From assembly GCA_020850025.1 (NCBI GenBank), contig JADZFI010000261.1, positions 1 through 6,902 of the forward strand: DNA of 6,902 nucleotides, written 5' to 3'. Numbering within the stretch: position 1 is the first letter of the stretch; each line of letters opens with the position of its first letter. This document shows positions 6,239-6,902 of this stretch, one piece after another. Made by a program: the position numbers and the translations under genes. The notes beneath the pieces are model-generated. The model made no database searches, was not told the DNA's origin, and saw only the letters and a list, made by a program, of their open reading frames with translations. The DNA comes from Saprospiraceae bacterium (GTDB taxonomy: Bacteria > Bacteroidota > Bacteroidia > Chitinophagales > Saprospiraceae).

Positions 6239-6902
6239 ATGGCTCGTTCCAGACGCACCCAATCACTTCTTCAGTTCGGCCTGTTTGCAGGTATTTTGCT
6301 GTTTGCCAACATTGTTGCCAATACTTTCTATGGTCACCTCGACCTCACGGAAGAAAAGCGCTTTACCCTGACCAAGCCCACCAAGGCACTTTTGGGCGAC
6401 CTGAAGGAGCGCGTGTATGTGCGCGTGTTGCTTGACGGCGAATTCCCTGCCGGATTCAAGCGCCTGCAAACAGCGACCCGGGAAATGCTCGACGATTTTC
6501 GTTCCGAGAGCGGGTATGTGGATTACCAGTTCGAAAATCCTTCCGAGGGAACGGTGGAAGAAGTGAATGAGCGCCGCAAGGCCCTGGCCGACGACGGCAT
6601 CATGCCTTTCAACCTGCGCGTGGCCGATATGGGTGAAAGCTCCCAGCAATTGATCTATCCGGTAGCTATTTTCCACTATGGAGGCCGGCAGACGGTGGTG
6701 AAACTATTGGAGAACAACTCGCCTTCCATTTCGCCGGATGAGGTGATCAATAATTCGGTTACCCTGCTGGAGTACAAGTTTGCCAATGCCATCAAGAAAC
6801 TGCGCAGCCCGGTGCGTCCGGTTATCCTGTTCACGCGCGACCATGGTGAGCTCGACGAACTGCAAACGGCCGATCTGGAGCGCGGCTTGCAACAGTTCTA
6901 CG
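6239..6902 (+). CDS. gldG: Gliding motility-associated ABC transporter substrate-binding protein GldG (5' part)
   Basis: The frame is open from the ATG at 6239 to the right edge: 221 residues with the C-terminus missing. GldG is thought to act with the ABC-transporter components GldA and GldF in gliding bacteria. An N-terminal signal-anchor helix (12-30, FGLFAGILLFANIVANTFY) is followed by the family hallmark LDLTEEKRFTLTKPTKALL (34-52). Next come VLLDGEFPAGFKRLQTATREML (63-84), a YQFENP segment (96-101), and a stretch that precedes the second half of the domain, LLEYKFANAIKKL (176-188) then ILFTRDHGELDEL (196-208). These match the ABC-type auxiliary (GldG/ABC_transp_aux) family. It starts its own unit here, whereas in Flavobacterium johnsoniae gldF and gldG are adjacent. 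No frameshift is seen in the visible part. Confidence 0.92.
   Translation, partial: MARSRRTQSLLQFGLFAGILLFANIVANTFYGHLDLTEEKRFTLTKPTKALLGDLKERVYVRVLLDGEFPAGFKRLQTATREMLDDFRSESGYVDYQFENPSEGTVEEVNERRKALADDGIMPFNLRVADMGESSQQLIYPVAIFHYGGRQTVVKLLENNSPSISPDEVINNSVTLLEYKFANAIKKLRSPVRPVILFTRDHGELDELQTADLERGLQQFY

Noticed and set aside
1..6902. Mobile element, CRISPR array, toxin-antitoxin or defence system
   Set aside because: No transposase, integrase, regularly spaced repeats or paired small toxin-antitoxin genes are visible on either strand.

Overview
The window looks like chromosomal DNA from a Bacteroidota bacterium. The clues are a gldG homologue (a gliding-motility gene family of this phylum), TAnnTTTG-type -7 promoter boxes, few Shine-Dalgarno sites, and secreted or outer-membrane proteins with short MK... 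signal peptides ending in AQ. The moderate GC content would suit Saprospiria or Chitinophagia, but that placement is inference only.

Layout. Bases 1-98 hold the 3' end of a plus-strand gene, perhaps a PLP-dependent aminotransferase. It is followed at 121-190 by a long, nearly continuous hairpin with a T-rich tail that looks like its terminator. Three plus-strand genes follow: a predicted outer-membrane beta-barrel protein (220-1392), a 502-residue multidomain lipoprotein with an ExbD/TolR-like segment (1490-2998), and the Sua5/TsaC tRNA threonylcarbamoyladenylate synthase (3020-3976). The Sua5 gene has a promoter-like box ending four bases before its ATG. A convergent intergenic stretch (3977-4104) holds a short direct repeat and a terminator hairpin oriented for the minus strand.

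On the minus strand lie a secreted protein of unknown function (4105-4755), an AT-rich 318-base gap (4756-5073), and a multi-pass membrane protein resembling GT-C glycosyltransferases (5074-6105). A 133-base divergent intergenic region separates this from the 5' part of gldG (6239 to the right edge), which carries its own -7 box.

How the genes relate. Three products are predicted to be exported, and one of them is a lipoprotein. Two others are membrane-associated: the GT-C-like protein, and GldG, which has an N-terminal helix and is thought to work with a gliding/secretion-related ABC transporter. Sua5 is a housekeeping tRNA-modification enzyme. Nothing shows that these genes form one pathway. 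Most appear to be separate transcription units, with lipoprotein-sua5 the only closely spaced pair. I see no mobile element, CRISPR array, tRNA, rRNA or defence system. The most noteworthy points are the lipoprotein architecture, the 60-nt hairpin, the apparently leaderless sua5, and gldG without gldF directly upstream.
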